Notes: generated by a model from the letters alone, not told the origin. Counted from the stretch's first letter, positions 1 to 6,563 are shown. The stretch is 6,602 nucleotides of DNA from DATMXS01 sp050260275 (GCA_050260275.1 JBLNBX010000074.1:1-6602), one strand, 5' to 3'. A program made the numbers and translations.

Positions 1-4
1 TGCA

Positions 5-931
5 TCAGGGATACAGCAGCACCTTCAGAGCGCCGCGTTGCGCAGCCCGCGCGAATGCTCGCGGGGCATCTCTCAGCGCGTAGCGTTCGGTGATCATCTC
101 GTCCACGCGCACCGCGCCCCGTTCGAGCAGCGCCAGCGCCGGCTCGAACCGCCCGCAGCGCGAGCCCACCAGCGTTATCTCGTTCACGATCACCGGAGCC
201 ATGTCCAGCGCGACATCCCCGTGGACGGTGGACTTCATCACGATGGTCCCGCGCGGCCGCGTCATCGCAACCGCCTGCACAAGACCTTCCGCGGAGCCTG
301 TAGCCTCGACCACCCAGTCGAATGTGTCGCCCGCCCTGCCCGGCTCGACGCGCGCGATCACCGCCCGCTCCGGGTGATGCCCGTACAGACGGACATTCGC
401 CCCGTGCGCCGCGAGCACCTGCGCCGTCAACAGCCCCAGCTTGCCGTCTCCGAGCACCGCTACGAGGGCTCCCCGCGGGATCTCTACCTGATCGAGGATT
501 TCGCACGCCGCGGCCAGCGGCTCCGCGAACACCGCCCGCTCATCCGTGAGGCCATCGGGGATGGCGTGGAGATTCGCCGCCGGCAGGGTGAGGTACTCCG
601 CGAACGCCCCCGGGTGCCCGGCTATTCCGAGCACCGTGCGCCGCTCGCAGTGGCGGCCGAGGCCGCGCGCGCACCATTCGCACGCGCCGCACGCCAGGTT
701 TATCTCGCCCACCACGCGCTTGCCGATCAGCTCCCCGGGCCCGCGCTCGACGACGCCCACGAACTCGTGCCCCGGTATCCCCGCAAAGTCGTAATAGCCG
801 CGCTGAAGCTCCAGATCCGTATTGCAGATTCCGGCGCAAACAAGCCGGATAAGCGCGAAGCCTGCGGGCGGCACGGGCTCCGGCACGTCGCGCAGCTCCA
901 CCACGCCGCGCTCCAGGTGAACGGCCAGCAT
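5..931 (-). CDS. Zinc-dependent medium-chain alcohol dehydrogenase-like protein (MDR family)
   Basis: A 308-residue NAD(P)-dependent oxidoreductase, probably cytoplasmic, predicted to interconvert an alcohol or polyol and its carbonyl form; the substrate cannot be read from sequence. The N-terminal GroES-like catalytic domain holds the usual zinc ligands: Cys36 in GICNTD, His55-Glu56 in PGHEF, and Glu137 in AEPLA. The structural zinc site is the four-cysteine lobe C81, C84, C87 and C95. The Rossmann domain begins near residue 155, with the glycine motif GDGKLG at 161-166. At 308 residues it is slightly shorter than the usual 320-350, as in a compact MDR-like subgroup. I chose the ATG at 931 because family homology begins directly there (MLAVHLERG). 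The longer frame starts with GTG at 973 and adds 14 arginine- and cysteine-rich residues unlike the family. No Shine-Dalgarno precedes 931. The gene is complete, is divergent from the next gene, and has no obvious pathway partner here. The family call is secure and the substrate unknown. Confidence 0.93.
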   Translation of the reverse strand: MLAVHLERGVVELRDVPEPVPPAGFALIRLVCAGICNTDLELQRGYYDFAGIPGHEFVGVVERGPGELIGKRVVGEINLACGACEWCARGLGRHCERRTVLGIAGHPGAFAEYLTLPAANLHAIPDGLTDERAVFAEPLAAACEILDQVEIPRGALVAVLGDGKLGLLTAQVLAAHGANVRLYGHHPERAVIARVEPGRAGDTFDWVVEATGSAEGLVQAVAMTRPRGTIVMKSTVHGDVALDMAPVIVNEITLVGSRCGRFEPALALLERGAVRVDEMITERYALRDAPRAFARAAQRGALKVLLYP

Positions 932-937
932 GAGGCC

Positions 938-943
938 AGTATA
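938..943 (-). promoter_or_regulatory. Possible -10 box for a leaderless dehydrogenase transcript
   Basis: On the minus strand the hexamer TATACT (5 of 6 matches to TATAAT) ends six bases before the ATG at 931. Transcription from it would begin at or next to the start codon, giving a leaderless mRNA. This agrees with the absence of any purine-rich ribosome-binding site upstream. The -35 position at 17-base spacing reads TTCGCC, a poor match. This is inference from one hexamer in a GC-rich background. Confidence 0.35.
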
Positions 944-968
944 GTGACAACACCGTGCGCGGCGAAGC

Positions 969-1045
969 AACACTGGCTGTACTCGCTCAAGTGGTGGCCG
1001 TAAACAACCACCGGGACATCCGCGTGCGCGAGTACAGCGCGTGTT
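969..1045. repeat. Interrupted inverted repeat in the divergent intergenic region
   Basis: The left arm 969-986 (AACACTGGCTGTACTCGC) and the right arm 1028-1045 (GCGAGTACAGCGCGTGTT) are reverse complements at 16 of 18 positions. The core of 11 bases (976-986 and 1028-1038) is perfect, with a two-base mismatch separating it from an outer perfect five-base block. The 41-base interior holds a small hairpin, GGTGG at 993-997 with CCACC at 1008-1012. It lies between two divergent genes, so it could be a paired operator for a regulator, a structured leader or RNA, or a small repeat element. Neither arm is followed by a convincing T-tract, so it does not look like an ordinary terminator. No other copy was noticed in the window. 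Confidence 0.6.
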
Positions 1046-1108
1046 TTCAGTAGCTTCGACTCTGGCAACCCAAGTGCATTCCTATGGCGCGAGTTGAAAA
1101 AAAGATTT

Positions 1109-1117
1109 GGGGGAGGA
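1109..1117 (+). promoter_or_regulatory. Strong ribosome-binding site for the WxxGxW protein
   Basis: The purine run GGGGGAGGA contains GGAGG at 1112-1116, five bases before the ATG at 1122. It decides the start: the in-frame ATG at 1107 overlaps this site and would put five extra acidic residues before the signal peptide. No matching -10/-35 pair stands out upstream. Confidence 0.85.
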
Positions 1118-1121
1118 CGAC

Positions 1122-1430
1122 ATGAAAAAGCTTATACTCGGCGCATTCTTCGCTCTGGTCATGGCTGCGGGAACCGGAAATGCCGCGGAGATTTATTTCC
1201 GCTTCGGGCCGCCGCCCCCGCCGCCTCCGCCGCCCAGAGAGGTCATCGTGGTGAGGCCGACCCCCAGGCACGTCTGGGTGAACGGCTACTACCGCTGGGA
1301 TGGCCACAAGTACAAGTGGCACCGGGGCCGCTGGGTGGTTCCGCCGCGCGGCAAAAAGGTCTGGGTGCCGGGCCGCTGGGAACGCGGCCACCGCGGGCAC
1401 ATCTGGATTGAAGGCTACTGGCGCCACTAG
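1122..1430 (+). CDS. Small secreted WxxGxW-repeat (YXWGXW family) protein
   Basis: A 102-residue protein, probably exported to the periplasm or cell surface. Residues 1-21 form a Sec signal peptide: MKK, then a hydrophobic core LILGAFFALVMAA, then GTGNA with likely cleavage near AAE. Next comes an unbroken run of nine prolines (30-38). The C-terminal part is rich in Trp, Tyr, Arg, His and Lys and carries WxxGxW-type motifs at 52-57 (WVNGYY, last Trp replaced by Tyr), 66-71 (WHRGRW), 81-86 (WVPGRW) and 95-100 (WIEGYW), spaced 14-15 residues apart. This matches the YXWGXW repeat family of short bacterial envelope proteins, whose function is not established. The strongly basic mature part suggests binding to an anionic envelope polymer or membrane, which is inference. 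It is the only plus-strand gene, monocistronic, with a strong ribosome-binding site and a hairpin downstream. The nine-proline run predicts a need for elongation factor P. Confidence 0.88.
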   Translation: MKKLILGAFFALVMAAGTGNAAEIYFRFGPPPPPPPPPREVIVVRPTPRHVWVNGYYRWDGHKYKWHRGRWVVPPRGKKVWVPGRWERGHRGHIWIEGYWRH

Positions 1431-1444
1431 GCTAGTTCGCCGCT

Positions 1445-1487
1445 GGCCCGGCGGCCTGCCCCATAGCCGGGGCGGCGCTGCCGGGCC
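1445..1487. terminator. Strong GC hairpin between convergent genes, likely bidirectional terminator
   Basis: Bases 1445-1455 pair with 1477-1487 over 11 positions with a single G-T wobble. Nested inside, GCCCC at 1458-1462 pairs with GGGGC at 1469-1473 around a six-base loop. It begins 14 bases after the plus-strand stop and faces the 3' end of sppA. Neither side has a T-tract, so it is either a U-less intrinsic terminator or an mRNA 3'-end stabiliser. Confidence 0.6.
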
Positions 1488-1495
1488 TCCCCCCG

Positions 1496-1517
1496 GTGCC
1501 CGGCCTTGACCGGGCGC
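1496..1517. terminator. Second GC hairpin downstream of sppA
   Basis: GCCCGG at 1498-1503 pairs with CCGGGC at 1510-1515 around the six-base loop CCTTGA. One wobble and one more GC pair extend the stem to eight pairs. It lies 41 bases beyond the sppA stop on the minus strand, in tandem with the larger hairpin at 1445-1487. There is no T-tract. It is probably part of the same convergent termination region. Confidence 0.4.
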
Positions 1518-1557
1518 GCGATTGCTTACCCACTCGAAATGCAGCCCCAGCCGCGGA

Positions 1558-3285
1558 CTACTTCACTTCCAGGATGTACGGCGTCAGATAGAAGTAGCTG
1601 CCTCTCAGCCACTGAGCCGTCGAGATGCTCCGCAGTTTCCCGAGAATATCGCCTGCGGGTTCGGAAGAGCGCCGCGTGAGCCACTCCAGAAAACTCTTGC
1701 GGGCCGGATAGCCGATCAGGCGCACCTGCTCGCTCCGTGCGATCTTCGCCTTCTCCTTCACAAGCTCCACTGCGGCGTCGATTCCGCCCAACTCGTCCAC
1801 CAGACCGTTCTCTCGCGCCTGCGAACCGAGCCAGACGCGCCCTTGCGCCACGGGCTCCACCTGCGCCACCTCCATGTTGCGCCCGTCCGCCACGCGTTGC
1901 AGGAACGTCTGGTACGTCTCCTGGACGATACTTGCGAGCTTCTCGCGCCCGGCGGGCGTCAGCGGCGCGTAGTTCGAATCAATATCGGCGAAGCGGCCGC
2001 GCGAGATGATCTCCTTCGTGATCCCGAGCTTGTTGTACAGCCCCCGCAGGTTCGCCTTTCCGTAGAAGACGCCAATTGACCCGGTAAACGTGCCCGGATA
2101 CGCCACCACCGGCCCGCCGCACATGGCGATGTAGTAGCCGCCCGACGCGGCCGAGTCCGACATCGACACCACCACCGGCTTCTGCTTCGCCAGCAGGCGC
2201 ACGTCGTGCCAGATCTGATCCGATGCGAAGCTGTCGCCGCCGGGCGAATCGATGCGCAGAATGACTCCCTTGATGCCCCGGTCCTCGCGTATCTGCTTCA
2301 GCAGAGGCCGCATCTCGCTCGCGCTGATGAAGCCCAGCCCATCCCCGAACAGGTCGTCGGAGGCGCTCTGCACGATGGAGCCCGATGCCGCGACGAACGC
2401 GATGCGCGACCTGGCCGCGATGCCCGCCGAGTCCGGCGTCACTTTCATGTAATCCGCGGCGGCAATATGAGGGGGCTTGGCGATGCCCAGCCGCTTGTGC
2501 ATCGCCTCGAACACCTCGTCCTCATACTTAAGCTCGTCAACCAGGCCCGCCCCCTGCGCCTGCCCGGCCAGGAACGGCCCCTGGTCGATGATGGACCGGA
2601 TCTCTTCCGGCGTCTTGTTTCGCGCGCGGGCGATCGTTTCAGTCAGTTGGCCGAACAGCCCGTCGAGCAGCGAGTTCGTCATCTCCAGCGAGGGCTGGCT
2701 CGGACCCGTGCGCGTGTAAGCCTCCGGCGCATCCTTGTACTTGCCGGCGTGCTCTATGATGACGTCCACCCCGAGCTTGTCCAGCCCGCCGCGGATGTAC
2801 GTCATCTCGAAGCGCATGCCCTTCAGATCGAGGGCGCCTTCCGGGGCCATGTAGATGCGGTCCGCCGCGGAGGCAACGTAGTAGTCGCGCGTGTTCGGCG
2901 AGCGCAGCCATGCGTACACCGGCTTGCCGGACGCCCGGAACTTCTCGATTCCGCTGCGCAGCTCGTACAGCTTGCCCCACCCCGAAGCGAGTCCGTCCGG
3001 CTGCACGACCATCGCGCGGACGCGCTTGTCGGCCGCCGCCTTCCTGAACAGGTCCCAGTAGTCGCGCACCGTGGCGGATTGAGCGCCGCCGATGAACGGG
3101 ATCGGCACCGGAGGCGTCACTCCGGGCCGTTCGGGCACGTCGCCCGTCAGGCGGACTACCAGCACCGCGTTGTTGGGAACGGACACCGGCCGCGAAGCGA
3201 GGCGCACGAGCGCCACGGCGAATATCACGACCGTCAGTGCGAGGAAGAGGAAACCGGTCAGAATCCCGAATACGAAATTTCTCAT
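1558..3285 (-). CDS. sppA: Signal peptide peptidase SppA, two-domain (67K) type, family S49
   Basis: A 575-residue membrane-anchored serine protease that in the known family degrades signal peptides left in the inner membrane after export. One hydrophobic anchor spans about residues 5-28 (FVFGILTGFLFLALTVVIFAV), with the rest expected in the periplasm. Two S49 domains follow, an N-terminal one at about 70-250 and a C-terminal one at about 295-510. In the E. coli enzyme the catalytic dyad is split between domains, and both residues are present here: Lys184 in GKYKDAPEAY, equivalent to E. coli Lys209, and Ser381 in DSAASGGYY, equivalent to Ser409. The IDSPGG segment (345-350) is also family-typical. 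Length is close to the 618 residues of E. coli SppA, so the gene looks intact. Its ATG overlaps the upstream isomerase stop as ATGA and has no good Shine-Dalgarno, so translational coupling is likely. It ends in a convergent region with strong hairpins. Confidence 0.96.
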   Translation of the reverse strand: MRNFVFGILTGFLFLALTVVIFAVALVRLASRPVSVPNNAVLVVRLTGDVPERPGVTPPVPIPFIGGAQSATVRDYWDLFRKAAADKRVRAMVVQPDGLASGWGKLYELRSGIEKFRASGKPVYAWLRSPNTRDYYVASAADRIYMAPEGALDLKGMRFEMTYIRGGLDKLGVDVIIEHAGKYKDAPEAYTRTGPSQPSLEMTNSLLDGLFGQLTETIARARNKTPEEIRSIIDQGPFLAGQAQGAGLVDELKYEDEVFEAMHKRLGIAKPPHIAAADYMKVTPDSAGIAARSRIAFVAASGSIVQSASDDLFGDGLGFISASEMRPLLKQIREDRGIKGVILRIDSPGGDSFASDQIWHDVRLLAKQKPVVVSMSDSAASGGYYIAMCGGPVVAYPGTFTGSIGVFYGKANLRGLYNKLGITKEIISRGRFADIDSNYAPLTPAGREKLASIVQETYQTFLQRVADGRNMEVAQVEPVAQGRVWLGSQARENGLVDELGGIDAAVELVKEKAKIARSEQVRLIGYPARKSFLEWLTRRSSEPAGDILGKLRSISTAQWLRGSYFYLTPYILEVK

Positions 3286-4166
3286 GCGTTAGTGCTGTTC
3301 GTCAGGATGAGGTCGAACCGCCGGCTGACCTCGCGGAGATAGGCCTCGTCTCCGGCGCCCAACTCCACCGTCGCGGTTCCTTTGAAGCCGATTTCAGCGA
3401 GCGCGCGGTAAACCTCGGGCCAGTCGACGTCGCCCTCAAGGAGGTTCCGCGTGAACACGTAGCGGCTCTCCTTCCGGTCGACTTTGAAGTCCTTGAAATG
3501 AAGCTTTACGATGCGGCGGCCGAGCGTGCGTATCCAGTCCTGCGGAAAACCGTAGAAGAGGATATTGCCGGCATCGAAATATGCCTTGACCCACGGGCTG
3601 CGGAACTGGTCCACGTACTCGGCCATCTCGCGCGGGCTCAGCAGGAACTTATTCCAGACGTTCTCGATGGCGATACAGACGCGCAGCTTCTCCGCCGTCG
3701 GCAGCAGCTTGCGAATGTTCGCGGCCGAGCGCTCCCAGGCCTCGTTGTAGCCCGTCGTTCCGTTGACGACGGCCGGCACCAGAAGCACCGTGTCCGCCCC
3801 CCAGGCCGCTGCGTTGCGGAGGCTGGTTCGAATCCCCTCAATGCTCCGGGCCGCAACGGCGGGATCCGCCGACGACAGGGGATACTCCCAGTGCGACTGG
3901 TTCATCACGGAGTGAATCGGGAGATCGGCGGCTTCGGCCGCCTTTCGTATCTCCGCCGCACGAGCCGGCTCCGGCTCGGTGGAGCACTCGACGGCTTCGA
4001 ACCCCGCTGCGCGCGCCATCTTGAAGCGATCCGTCCAGCTCAACTCGCGCGGCAGCATGCCGGCGTAGACGGCCTTGCGAATGGGCAGCCTCTTGCCGCC
4101 CCCGTTCGTGAACGCAAGCCCGGCGGTCAGGCTCGACACGGCGGCTGCGAATGCGCGCCGGGTCAT
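3282..4166 (-). CDS. Tat-signal sugar phosphate isomerase/epimerase-like TIM-barrel protein
   Basis: A 294-residue member of the xylose isomerase-like TIM-barrel superfamily (AP endonuclease family 2, COG1082). Members isomerise or epimerise sugars, inositols or hydroxypyruvate using a divalent metal. The four expected metal ligands are visible: Glu168 in AIENV, Asp198 in YFDAGN, His223 in KLHFKD and Glu268 in TVELG. The N-terminus MTRRAFAAAV followed by a hydrophobic stretch to about residue 19 resembles a twin-arginine signal, so export of the folded, metal-loaded protein is plausible. No clear AxA cleavage site follows, so it might stay anchored. I chose the ATG at 4166 because AGAGGGG lies seven bases upstream and the Tat motif starts there. 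A GTG at 4202 would add 12 residues before the motif. Its last bases overlap the sppA start by four (ATGA), so the two are co-transcribed. The substrate cannot be assigned. The family is secure and export is probable. Confidence 0.9.
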   Translation of the reverse strand: MTRRAFAAAVSSLTAGLAFTNGGGKRLPIRKAVYAGMLPRELSWTDRFKMARAAGFEAVECSTEPEPARAAEIRKAAEAADLPIHSVMNQSHWEYPLSSADPAVAARSIEGIRTSLRNAAAWGADTVLLVPAVVNGTTGYNEAWERSAANIRKLLPTAEKLRVCIAIENVWNKFLLSPREMAEYVDQFRSPWVKAYFDAGNILFYGFPQDWIRTLGRRIVKLHFKDFKVDRKESRYVFTRNLLEGDVDWPEVYRALAEIGFKGTATVELGAGDEAYLREVSRRFDLILTNSTNA

Positions 4167-4172
4167 TTTGTG

Positions 4173-4179
4173 GCCCCTC
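4173..4179 (-). promoter_or_regulatory. Ribosome-binding site deciding the isomerase start
   Basis: On the minus strand AGAGGGG lies seven bases upstream of the ATG at 4166. It supports this start over the GTG at 4202, which has no comparable purine-rich site. Confidence 0.6.
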
Positions 4180-4234
4180 TCGGGCGCGCTGCTGCTGCGC
4201 ACGCGCTCCGCACGTGTCTCATGCCCAGATTCTA

Positions 4235-4250
4235 CCGCCCGCCGGGGCGG
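4235..4250 (-). terminator. Short GC hairpin just after the response regulator stop
   Basis: CCGCCC at 4235-4240 pairs with GGGCGG at 4245-4250 over six GC pairs with a four-base loop, beginning six bases beyond the regulator stop on the minus strand. The following bases (TAGAATCTGG) are not a T-tract. It may attenuate read-through into the isomerase-sppA pair rather than stop it. The rest of the 90-base gap shows no convincing promoter. Confidence 0.3.
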
Positions 4251-4256
4251 CGCGGC

Positions 4257-4922
4257 TCAGGCAAGCGCCGGTATCCGTATGATCTTCTTCTGAATCGCGT
4301 ACTGCACCAACTGGGCCTTGTTGTGGATGTCGAGCTTCCGCATCAGATTGAACTTGTGCGCCTCAACCGTCTTTACGCTCAAGTTCAGCGCGCACGCAAT
4401 CTCCTTCACTGACTGACCCTCGGCGAGCATCTTGATGACTTCCTTCTCCCGGGGAGTCAGAGTCGAGAAGCGCGGCGCGCGCGTCGAGGACTTCACGCGC
4501 GTCCGGAAATCATCCACCAATTGAGCCAGCATGCGCGGGCTGAGGTAGCTGCCGCCGCGATGCACGTCGCGCACCGCGGACAACAGTTGTGTGGCGGGGC
4601 TGTCCTTGAGCACGTAACCGCTCGCGCCCACCTCCATCGCCTCCACCAGATAATCCTCGTCATCATACATCGTCAGGAACAGGACCTTCGTCTCGGGGCG
4701 GTTGCGCCTGATCTGCCGCGCCGCCTCGAACGAGCTCGAACCCGGCATCGCCACGTCCATCAGGACGACGTCGGGCTTCAGCTCCGCCGACTTCTCGATT
4801 GCGTCCGCGGCGTTTGACACCTCGCCGACCACCTCCAGGTCCGCCTCTGAACTCAGAAGGTGACGGACCCCCTGCCTGAAGAGCGTATGATCGTCGGCCA
4901 GCAGTACTCGAATTCTACCCAT
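4257..4922 (-). CDS. NarL/FixJ-family response regulator
   Basis: A 221-residue DNA-binding transcription regulator and the likely phosphorylation target of the adjacent kinase. The receiver domain covers about 4-120, with the acidic pair Asp10-Asp11, phosphoacceptor Asp56 in VLMDVAMPG, switch residue Thr84 in FLTMYDD and conserved Lys106 in VLKDS. A linker leads to a LuxR-type helix-turn-helix at about 154-211 (LTPREKEVIKMLAEG, then SVKEIACALNLSVKTVEAHK). Length and architecture are typical and all key phosphorylation residues are kept. Its ATG starts three bases after the kinase stop, with AAGGA about ten bases upstream inside the kinase 3' end, so the two are translated from one message. 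The target genes are unknown. The isomerase and sppA downstream are candidates by position only. Confidence 0.97.
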   Translation of the reverse strand: MGRIRVLLADDHTLFRQGVRHLLSSEADLEVVGEVSNAADAIEKSAELKPDVVLMDVAMPGSSSFEAARQIRRNRPETKVLFLTMYDDEDYLVEAMEVGASGYVLKDSPATQLLSAVRDVHRGGSYLSPRMLAQLVDDFRTRVKSSTRAPRFSTLTPREKEVIKMLAEGQSVKEIACALNLSVKTVEAHKFNLMRKLDIHNKAQLVQYAIQKKIIRIPALA

Positions 4923-4925
4923 CCG

Positions 4926-6563
4926 TTAACCATCCTTGCCCGCGGGCGCCTGTGGCGCCGGAATAATTGCCTCTATCTTGGTTCCCTCGCCCGGACGGCT
5001 CTCAATAACAAGCCGGCCGCCTGCCAGCGCCACCCGCTCCCGCATGCCTGCCAAGCCGAATGAATTCGTCCGGTCCGCCCGGGCGCTGAAGCCCGAGCCG
5101 TTGTCCTCGATCAGAAACCTGATTTCTCCATCGGCTGACCTAATGGAAAGGTTTACGGCAGATGCCCCGGAGTGTTTGGCCGCGTTGTTCAGGCACTCCT
5201 GCGCCAGCCTGTAAAGCAGCAGTTCCATGCGCGAGCCGAGCGCCGGCAGCCGCCCGACCCGGAGGTGCGCCCGGATGCCGCACGCGCGCTCGAACCGCTT
5301 CGCAAGCTGCCTCAGGGCGACGGCGAATCCCGCGCTCTCGAGCGCCGAGGGGCTCAGGTCGGCAATCAGCCTGCGTACGTCCACAACCATGCGGTCGATC
5401 AGATCCCGCGCTTCGGCAAGGCCGCCGCGCAGGGACTCCGGGGCGGCGGCGCCCAGCATATCCAACTTCAGCCGTAGGCACATCAGCACCTGTCCTGTTT
5501 CGTCGTGCAACTCGCGTGCGATGCGGCGCCGCTCGCTTTCCTCAGCCTCCGCCAGGTGCCCGGTCAGTTCCTGCAGTTGCCGCTCGCGCTCCGCCAGCGC
5601 CACTGCCAGCGCCTGCTTCTCCCATGCCAGCGCTGCGTGGGCCGCAGCACCCTCCAGCAGGCGCCGCTCCCTCGGCAGCCACTCGTACTCTCTTGAGAAC
5701 GCAAACTGCATCACGCCTTTGCGGCCGTCGCCATCCAACAAGGGTACCGACCAGAAAGAGGCGAAACGCCTGCGCCACTTCGCATCGGGCACCAGCCGCC
5801 GCTGCGGACCCGCGGGTGGAACGTACACGGACCGCGAGAGCCGCTCGACGTCTGCGGCGAATCGGACTGCCGGGGCCGGCGGCGCCGCTCCGTTCGCGCC
5901 GCCCGCTCCCGGTTCCGCATCCCCCACCGCAGCCGCAAGCCTTACCGATCCTTGCCCGTCGAACACGTAGAGCCGCGCCTCGTCCGCCCGGCAGTACTGC
6001 TTCAGGACTCTCAGAACTCCCGCGAGCAACTCCGGTTCGGTCCGCGCGCCCAACTCGGCCTGCGAAAGCTGATAGAACGCGCGCGTCTCGTCCTCCCTCA
6101 CGTCGTAGAAGGCGTTGTTCAGCGCCGCGACGATCGCCAGGTTCAACTGCGCGGATGCCGCTCGCAAGGCTTCGTCCGCGACGAGCGGCTCCAGCGTCCG
6201 CAGATACTCCTGCAGGGCGCCCAGCACAACGCGCGGCGGCTGATCGAGCTTGGCCAGGCGGCGGCCGTTGTACTCGACCTGCTCCATGAAGTCCGCCAGC
6301 GTGCCGCCCGCGGCAATCATTCGCGCCGCGGCGCCTACAGTCACCGCGAGAAGTGCTTTCTTCTGCCGCGCATCGAGCGGCCCGGCGCTGCGCAGGAACC
6401 TGCTTTCGAGTCTCCGTCCGATGATGCCCGCCAGCGCCGGCAGCCGCGATTCCAGCTCCGCGCTAAGCAGGCTTCCTGGGGCGGCCAGTGCGGCTTCAGG
6501 TGTTGCCACGACCCGCATATCGGGCGTTTTGGCGGCCGGCTTTAGGGGCCAGCGCGCGGCCAT
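4926..6563 (-). CDS. Cytoplasmic sensor histidine kinase, helical domain + GAF + HisKA_3 + HATPase
   Basis: A NarX/DegS-class sensor kinase of 545 residues from the ATG at 6563. An N-terminal Ala- and Leu-rich, probably all-helical domain (about 33-165) matches no family I can name. A GAF-like domain follows (about 172-316: TEPELLAGVLRVL to AAAHAALAW), then a short coiled-coil linker (317-345). The HisKA_3 dimerisation domain has phosphoacceptor His353 in RELHDETGQ. The C-terminal ATPase has the N box at 456-464 (ECLNNAAKH), the G1 box DNGSGF at 487-492 and the G2 box GLAGMRERV at 503-511. I see no membrane segment, so it should sense a cytoplasmic signal. There is no histidine before residue 309 and only one cysteine (Cys191) in the sensor half, which argues against a histidine-ligated haem. 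The start is uncertain: no stop occurs in frame between 6563 and the window edge, and no good ribosome-binding site precedes 6563 or the internal ATG at 6518. The gene may extend beyond the window. Confidence 0.93.
   Translation of the reverse strand: MAARWPLKPAAKTPDMRVVATPEAALAAPGSLLSAELESRLPALAGIIGRRLESRFLRSAGPLDARQKKALLAVTVGAAARMIAAGGTLADFMEQVEYNGRRLAKLDQPPRVVLGALQEYLRTLEPLVADEALRAASAQLNLAIVAALNNAFYDVREDETRAFYQLSQAELGARTEPELLAGVLRVLKQYCRADEARLYVFDGQGSVRLAAAVGDAEPGAGGANGAAPPAPAVRFAADVERLSRSVYVPPAGPQRRLVPDAKWRRRFASFWSVPLLDGDGRKGVMQFAFSREYEWLPRERRLLEGAAAHAALAWEKQALAVALAERERQLQELTGHLAEAEESERRRIARELHDETGQVLMCLRLKLDMLGAAAPESLRGGLAEARDLIDRMVVDVRRLIADLSPSALESAGFAVALRQLAKRFERACGIRAHLRVGRLPALGSRMELLLYRLAQECLNNAAKHSGASAVNLSIRSADGEIRFLIEDNGSGFSARADRTNSFGLAGMRERVALAGGRLVIESRPGEGTKIEAIIPAPQAPAGKDG

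Noticed and set aside
38..1003. Long plus-strand open frame opposite the dehydrogenase
   Set aside because: It has Arg/His/Pro-rich composition without family features and is antisense to a clear MDR dehydrogenase. GC-rich codon bias produces such frames.
727..1068. Minus-strand open frame extending upstream of the dehydrogenase
   Set aside because: Most of it overlaps the dehydrogenase in another frame. The non-overlapping part has no recognisable feature, and it runs through the inverted repeat.
1204..1234. GC-rich CCG/CCC run as a tandem DNA repeat
   Set aside because: It simply encodes the nine-proline run of the secreted protein using mixed proline codons, and is not an independent repeat element.
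2206..3342. Long plus-strand open frame opposite sppA
   Set aside because: Composition is typical of an antisense shadow, with no recognisable domain. The opposite strand encodes complete SppA with both catalytic residues.
4229..4234. Minus-strand TAGAAT as a promoter -10 for the isomerase-sppA pair
   Set aside because: It is a good hexamer match, but no -35 occurs at acceptable spacing; the nearest TTGCCT is 24 bases away. One hexamer is not enough.
3237..4412. 391-codon plus-strand open frame crossing two genes and a gap
   Set aside because: It is antisense to the isomerase and the regulator end, with no domain and no ribosome-binding site.
5162..6289. 375-codon plus-strand open frame opposite the kinase
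   Set aside because: The Ala/Arg/Pro low-complexity product is a shadow of the GC-rich kinase coding sequence.
6069..6467. Kinase N-terminus as a haem-binding globin oxygen sensor
   Set aside because: The size and helical pattern fit loosely, but there is no histidine anywhere before residue 309, so the proximal haem ligand is missing.
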